DNA of 9,023 nt from Promethearchaeia archaeon (GTDB lineage Archaea; Asgardarchaeota; Lokiarchaeia; Sigyniarchaeales; SOKP01), in NCBI GenBank assembly GCA_029856445.1, contig JAHQWY010000133.1:1-9023 (forward strand), written 5' to 3'. The position numbers and the translations under genes were made by a program. The notes under the pieces were generated by a model that saw only the letters and a list, made by a program, of their open reading frames with translations, was not told where the DNA came from and did not search any database. Shown one piece after another: positions 5,760-9,023 of the stretch. Each line of letters starts with the position of its first letter. Within the stretch, counting starts at the first letter, position 1.

Positions 5760-6950
5760 ATGAATGATATTGTTGAGAATGCGAAGAAGCATTTTGAGAC
5801 ACTTGTTAAAGAACAACTCGAAAGAGTTGATCATATGAAAAAGGCTGGTGATTGGACTGATTATTCAAAGCTGAAACCGATTATAATTGGGCTTGTTGGA
5901 GGTGATGGCATTGGCCCCTATATTACTAGGCATGCACAAAAAATATTAGAATTTCTCCTAAAGGAACAATTAAGTAGTGGAGCTGTTGAATTGAGAATAA
6001 TTGAAGGATTAACTATTGAAAACAGAGCGAAAGTAATGAAAGCTATTCCTGATGATGTATTAGAAGAAATTAAAAAATGTCATGTTTTATTAAAAGGCCC
6101 TACTACTACACCACGTAAAGGAGATAAATGGCCAAATATTGAAAGTGCTAATGTTACGATGAGACGTGAGTTAGATCTGTTCGCAAATGTTAGACCAGTA
6201 AAAGTTCCAGAATTAGGAATAGATTGGATGTTTTTCAGAGAAAACACTGAAGGAGCTTATGTTTTAGGTTCAAAAGGAATTAATATCACAGACGATTTAG
6301 CAATTGATTTTAAAGTGATAACTACTCAAGGTTCTGATCGAATTATACGGTTAGCTTTTGATTATGCAGCAAAAAATAATATCAACCGTGTCTCTGTTGT
6401 AACCAAGGCAAACGTAGTTAAGGCTACTGATGGAAAATTTCTTGCAATAGCGGAAGAGATTGCGAAAGAATACCCACAAGTAAAATGGGATGATTGGTAT
6501 ATAGATATCGCAACTGCAAAACTCGTGGATCCTGCACGTCAAAAAGATTTTAAGGTCTTTGTTGCCCCAAATCTTTATGGTGATATCATAACTGATGAAG
6601 CTGCTCAACTTCAAGGAGGAGTAGGAACTGCTGGAAGTGCGAATATAGGTAAGGAATATGCAATGTTTGAGGCAATTCATGGTTCAGCTCCTAGAATGGT
6701 TGAAGAAGGACGAGCTCAATATGCCGATCCCTCGAGTATCATAAAAGCTGCTGCATTACTTTTAAATCACATAGGATTTGTTGATAAAGCGAAACAACTT
6801 GATATGGCTCTTGATATCTGTGCAACTTATGAGAAAAAGCTAGAAATAACTGGAAGAGATACAGGTGCTACAGGTGAAGAATTCGCAAAGTATATAATGG
6901 ATACACTTCAAGATCCAAACCTTGAAAAGAAGTGGAAAGAATATCAATAA
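5760..6950 (+). CDS. icd: Isocitrate dehydrogenase (isocitrate/isopropylmalate dehydrogenase family)
   Basis: This 396-residue beta-decarboxylating dehydrogenase interconverts isocitrate and 2-oxoglutarate plus CO2 with NAD(P). After a 38-residue N-terminal helical extension comes GLVGGDGIGP (44-53). The substrate loop SANVTMRRELDLFANVRPVK (129-148) has the Ser-x-Asn pair (129, 131) and arginines (135, 145) typical of isocitrate rather than isopropylmalate enzymes. FRENTEGAYV (159-168) holds the catalytic tyrosine, Lys216 lies in VTKANVVK, and NLYGDIITDEAA (271-282) holds the metal aspartates 275 and 279. The cofactor loop reads HGSAPRMVEEGR (307-318), with Arg-Met where NADP enzymes usually have Lys-Tyr and NAD enzymes Asp-Ile, so coenzyme choice is open. 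It has its own promoter and lies two genes after ATP-citrate lyase, which suggests a shared role around citrate. Homoisocitrate dehydrogenase is the main alternative. Confidence 0.85.
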   Translation: MNDIVENAKKHFETLVKEQLERVDHMKKAGDWTDYSKLKPIIIGLVGGDGIGPYITRHAQKILEFLLKEQLSSGAVELRIIEGLTIENRAKVMKAIPDDVLEEIKKCHVLLKGPTTTPRKGDKWPNIESANVTMRRELDLFANVRPVKVPELGIDWMFFRENTEGAYVLGSKGINITDDLAIDFKVITTQGSDRIIRLAFDYAAKNNINRVSVVTKANVVKATDGKFLAIAEEIAKEYPQVKWDDWYIDIATAKLVDPARQKDFKVFVAPNLYGDIITDEAAQLQGGVGTAGSANIGKEYAMFEAIHGSAPRMVEEGRAQYADPSSIIKAAALLLNHIGFVDKAKQLDMALDICATYEKKLEITGRDTGATGEEFAKYIMDTLQDPNLEKKWKEYQ

Positions 6951-6963
6951 TTAAACTTTTAAA

Positions 6964-6993
6964 ATTTTATTTATATTTCTTTTTTATATTTTT
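6964..6993 (+). terminator. T-rich archaeal-type terminator after isocitrate dehydrogenase
   Basis: Several T-runs, the longest TTCTTTTTT at 6977-6985, follow the stop codon within about 35 bases and lack a hairpin. Archaeal RNA polymerase ends transcription at such oligo-T tracts. The next gene is convergent, so a terminator is expected here. Confidence 0.45.
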
Positions 6994-7021
6994 GATTAGC
7001 TGAATCACATGATAGATTTAA

Positions 7022-7324
7022 TCAGTGATTGCCAACAGCCATAACTCGTCTGTCTACGTATGAATGATACAATTTTTCGAAAAAATCAAAATAATTCTGA
7101 ACTCGGTATTTCTTCGGTAATTGGGTCCCAATTCTTTTGATAACTCCTTGCTGTTCCAGATTTTCTAGGCATCGCCAATAAAAACTAATTTTAGAATTAT
7201 TTTCTGAATCGATTTCGTAAACATCTCTAATTTTTTTAACAGAAATAATAGAAAAATAATTATCTCTTGTGATTTTCCCTATTGCCCGTATAGTCTCATC
7301 TTGGTGCTTTTCAAGAAAATTCAA
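7022..7324 (-). CDS. Small winged-helix-like protein, putative DNA-binding regulator
   Basis: This 100-residue basic protein of unrecognised family starts at TTG (7322-7324). The start is supported by GTGAT at 7331-7335, six bases upstream, and by an in-frame stop two codons before it. No ATG occurs until the last few residues. The predicted layout is an N-terminal helix (1-16), a helix around 28-36 (VKKIRDVYEI), then SFYWRCLENLEQQGVIKRIG (47-66) with LPKKYRV after it. This helix-turn-strand pattern ending in a basic hairpin is typical of winged-helix domains that read promoter DNA: a recognition helix, a short Gly turn, then the wing. A C-terminal helix (77-92) could mediate dimerisation. 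Its target is not known. It is convergent to isocitrate dehydrogenase and divergent from the DUF1801 gene, so autoregulation through the palindrome at 7431-7441 is possible. Confidence 0.65.
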   Translation of the reverse strand: MNFLEKHQDETIRAIGKITRDNYFSIISVKKIRDVYEIDSENNSKISFYWRCLENLEQQGVIKRIGTQLPKKYRVQNYFDFFEKLYHSYVDRRVMAVGNH

Positions 7325-7330
7325 GAGTTA

Positions 7331-7335
7331 ATCAC
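7331..7335 (-). promoter_or_regulatory. Ribosome binding site supporting the TTG start at 7324
   Basis: Read on the minus strand this is GTGAT, an archaeal Shine-Dalgarno core. It ends six bases before the TTG codon. It decides in favour of the TTG start, for which there is no ATG alternative. Confidence 0.5.
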
Positions 7336-7430
7336 GTCTAATATTTAAATACTAGTTTTCCGAAATGTAAATATATTTGATAGTATTTAATTTTTTCACT
7401 TTGAGGTATATATTTTTTTTCTATCAGATT

Positions 7431-7441
7431 GTGATAATCAC
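7431..7441. repeat. Perfect palindrome GTGAT-A-ATCAC, possible operator
   Basis: Two five-base arms meet around a single A. With flanks, the symmetry extends imperfectly to about 21 bases (7 of 10 positions matching per arm). The size suits a dimeric winged-helix protein, and such a gene begins about 107 bases away. The link is an inference from position. Confidence 0.3.
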
Positions 7442-7577
7442 TAATTAGCTTGAAAAATTCTTAAAATCTGTGTTTTTTTGAGTATCCCAAAGGGTTTCTA
7501 AACTGTTAGATATGTATAATTGAACATAAAAACCATTAAAAATTTCATTATTGTCAATAATTTATCATAATTTTAAG

Positions 7578-7585
7578 TTTATATC
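7578..7585 (+). promoter_or_regulatory. Candidate TATA box of the DUF1801 gene
   Basis: TTTATATC lies about 48 bases before the ATG at 7630, predicting a start near 7607 and a leader of around 20 bases. No clear Shine-Dalgarno is present in that leader. The upstream BRE is weak. Confidence 0.4.
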
Positions 7586-7629
7586 TTATCTACAATAGCT
7601 TTTAATATCATATCCTTTAATGAAACAAT

Positions 7630-7995
7630 ATGAATAAAAACATAAAGAAATTTGAAACCATAGATGAATATATCAATACATTTCCAAAAAATATTCAAGA
7701 GATTTTAGGGAGAATAAGACAAATAATTAGTAAGGCAGCACCTGGTGCCGAGGAAACAATCAGTTATCAAATCCCCACGTTTAAACTAAATGGAAACTTA
7801 GTGCATTTTGCTGCATATAAAAATCATATAGGGTTTTATCCTACACCAACTGGAATTGAAACATTTAAAGATAAATTGTCTCAATATGAAGTAGCAAAGG
7901 GTTCGGTTAAATTTCCATTAAATAAAGCAATACCTTATAATCTTATAAATAAAATTGTTGAATATAGAGTGAAGGAAAATTTAGATAAAAAGTAA
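7630..7995 (+). CDS. DUF1801 / YdhG-like small protein
   Basis: This 121-residue soluble protein belongs to the DUF1801 (YdhG/YdeI-like) family. Characteristic blocks are an N-terminal FETIDEYINTFP (8-19), ILGRIRQIISKAAPGAEETI (25-44), SYQIPTFKLNG (45-55), the signature HFAAYKNHIGFYPTPTGIE (59-77), and KGSVKFPLNKAIPYNLI (90-106) near the end. The length is typical of the family and no part is missing. The fold is related to frataxin-like or YdhG domains. A role in iron handling has been proposed for some Bacillus relatives, but the biochemical function is not established. The family is widespread in bacteria, and isolated archaeal copies may come from lateral transfer. It appears to be a single-gene unit, divergent from the winged-helix gene and convergent with the MFS gene. 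Confidence 0.88.
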   Translation: MNKNIKKFETIDEYINTFPKNIQEILGRIRQIISKAAPGAEETISYQIPTFKLNGNLVHFAAYKNHIGFYPTPTGIETFKDKLSQYEVAKGSVKFPLNKAIPYNLINKIVEYRVKENLDKK

Positions 7996-8119
7996 TAAAT
8001 AGAAGTAATATTCATTATCGATGATAAATCATCCAGTGTTCCTGATATCTTATGTAACCATTAAGCTCGACAAAAGCTTGTCCAATATTCTATAAGATAT
8101 CTCATTCTTCCTTTCAGAT
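7996..8119. repeat. Convergent spacer with several inverted repeats
   Basis: The 124-base gap between two convergent genes contains GATGA-TAAA-TCATC (8020-8033). It also contains a large inverted repeat whose perfect ten-base arms GATATCTTAT (8044-8053) and ATAAGATATC (8092-8101) enclose 38 bases. Inside that loop, GACAA-AAGC-TTGTC (8069-8082) and the competing AAGCT/AGCTT pair (8063-8067 with 8075-8079) give further stems. As RNA, either strand could fold into a long hairpin with an inner stem. A bidirectional transcript end is the simplest reading; a small decayed mobile element is an alternative. Confidence 0.55.
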
Positions 8120-9023
8120 TTAATTTATATTCTTTTTACTTAATTCAATCCCTCTCTCTTTTAGTATATTTGAGATTCGATCAATATCTTTTTTTATCCA
8201 CTTTGTTGCAAGAAGCCATAAGAACCCGCCAAAAATTCCAATTCCCATGGTTATTGCAACCGTAATTTGATAATTTTGATTAAAATAGATTAAAAGAAAG
8301 CCTGCTATAATCGGACCTGTTCCACTTCCAATCAGTTCCAAAAATTGGTTTGCAGAGGTTATTGTCCCTTGTGCTTCGGGTAAATTAATTGCTTGTAAAA
8401 TAGGAGGTTGATTGATATTCCATATTCCGACTACAGCACGAGCAAAAAAGGCACATATTCCCATAGCCCAAATTATCGGAAAAGAAAAGACAACAAGAAA
8501 ATTTTTACCTTGTCCAATAGTCAAATTAGGAAGTGGTAGATAAAATAGGATAATGTAAATACCAAACAGAGTTATCATGGCTAAAACAATAAAATAGATT
8601 CTATATTTAATATTTCTCTTTGCCAATTTATCAGAAAGTTTAGCAAGTGCTAAGGAGCCAAATAATCCACCAGGGAGGCCAAAAATAACCATATATATAC
8701 TTGTTACAGTTGAAGAAAAATTATGAGGAGGAGATTGAATATATGCAACGAGTAAAAAGTCTGGTACCATTAATATAATTGTAGTAAATAAGCCCTCTGC
8801 GAAAGCTATAATATTTGTTGGAGCAATAATAGTAGATTTTATAGTTTCTTTATTTAATTTGTATTCATATTTAACATCTTCATCCAAAAGGATGTGTTTT
8901 AATTCATCGTGTTTTGACGCTCTTTTTGGTTCTTTTCCTTTTAAAAAAATTAAAATACCAAAAATGATGAAAATTAATCCTGAAAACCAAAAAAATTCTC
9001 TCCAAAAAGCATTCTGAAATAAT
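8120..9023 (-). CDS. MFS transporter, C-terminal half (5' end beyond the window)
   Basis: This is a major facilitator superfamily permease of the inner membrane; the substrate is unknown. The minus-strand frame is open from the stop at 8120-8122 to the right edge, about 301 codons, so the gene starts outside the window. The TTG at 8885-8887 is an internal leucine codon, not the start: upstream sequence encodes a membrane helix and then a KEPKRAS segment typical of the end of helix 6 and the central loop. Downstream come six further helices (7-12). A motif-A-like loop, GSLALAKLSDKLAKRN, follows helix 8. The PEAQGTITSANQF segment before helix 11 and GSGTGPIIAGF within it are the usual C-half signatures. 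The tail is short and charged. It converges on the DUF1801 gene. Spinster-like or multidrug-type MFS carriers are the nearest general resemblance I can offer. Confidence 0.85.
   Translation of the reverse strand, partial: LFQNAFWREFFWFSGLIFIIFGILIFLKGKEPKRASKHDELKHILLDEDVKYEYKLNKETIKSTIIAPTNIIAFAEGLFTTIILMVPDFLLVAYIQSPPHNFSSTVTSIYMVIFGLPGGLFGSLALAKLSDKLAKRNIKYRIYFIVLAMITLFGIYIILFYLPLPNLTIGQGKNFLVVFSFPIIWAMGICAFFARAVVGIWNINQPPILQAINLPEAQGTITSANQFLELIGSGTGPIIAGFLLIYFNQNYQITVAITMGIGIFGGFLWLLATKWIKKDIDRISNILKERGIELSKKNIN

Larger units (their letters stand above)
7325..7629. other. Divergent spacer between the winged-helix and DUF1801 genes
   Basis: This 305-base, very AT-rich stretch has no credible protein. 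It holds the GTGAT ribosome binding site (7331-7335) and a minus-strand TATA candidate (about 7368-7378) for the winged-helix gene. It also holds a perfect palindrome GTGATAATCAC (7431-7441), T-runs around 7411-7420, and the plus-strand TATA candidate at 7578-7585. The 135 bases or so between the palindrome and that TATA box show nothing I can interpret. Confidence 0.5.

Noticed and set aside
6351..6680. A 109-codon minus-strand open frame rich in Ser, Ile and Cys
   Set aside because: It lies opposite the conserved metal- and cofactor-binding part of isocitrate dehydrogenase.
7325..7629. Possible CRISPR or RNA gene in the longest spacer
   Set aside because: No regularly spaced repeats, no tRNA-like cloverleaf and no GC-rich island were seen.
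8885..8887. TTG as the start of the MFS gene
   Set aside because: The frame stays open upstream to the window edge and encodes a typical helix 6 and central-loop segment, so this codon is internal.

Overview
The window looks like chromosomal DNA from an AT-rich archaeon, most plausibly an Asgard (Lokiarchaeia-like) lineage. This assignment is an inference. It rests on archaeal-type TATA boxes rather than bacterial -35/-10 pairs, Shine-Dalgarno cores of the GGAGG and GTGA type, TTG starts, a two-subunit ATP-citrate lyase that reads very much like the plant and animal enzymes, and a short TPR-like N-terminus of a style I associate with Asgard genomes. No rRNA, tRNA, CRISPR array or insertion sequence was seen.

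Layout: positions 1-169 hold a short minus-strand reading frame (41-169) that resembles the first repeat of a TPR protein but stops after 42 residues. A divergent control region (170-422) with three small inverted repeats and two candidate TATA boxes leads into an ATP-citrate lyase operon: the small, N-terminal-half subunit (423-1715), then the large subunit carrying the phospho-histidine and citrate-synthase-like domains (1734-3569). Next is a monocistronic, probably leaderless gene for a 639-residue membrane protein (3654-5573). It fuses the two permease halves of a peptide/nickel-type ABC importer, yet both halves lack the EAA coupling loop. An isocitrate dehydrogenase gene follows (5760-6950). 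Convergent to it is a 100-residue winged-helix-like protein (7022-7324, minus strand). Across a 305-base divergent spacer lies a DUF1801/YdhG-like gene (7630-7995). A 124-base convergent spacer with several inverted repeats then separates it from the C-terminal half of an MFS transporter (minus strand, 8120 to beyond the right edge).

How the genes work together: ATP-citrate lyase and isocitrate dehydrogenase sit on either side of aconitase (not in the window). Together they link acetyl-CoA and oxaloacetate to citrate, isocitrate and 2-oxoglutarate. Run reductively this is the diagnostic part of the reverse TCA cycle. Run the other way it supplies cytosolic acetyl-CoA for isoprenoid synthesis or 2-oxoglutarate for glutamate. 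The window alone does not decide the direction. The membrane protein between them may be unrelated, but its loss of both ATPase-docking loops is the most unusual signal here.
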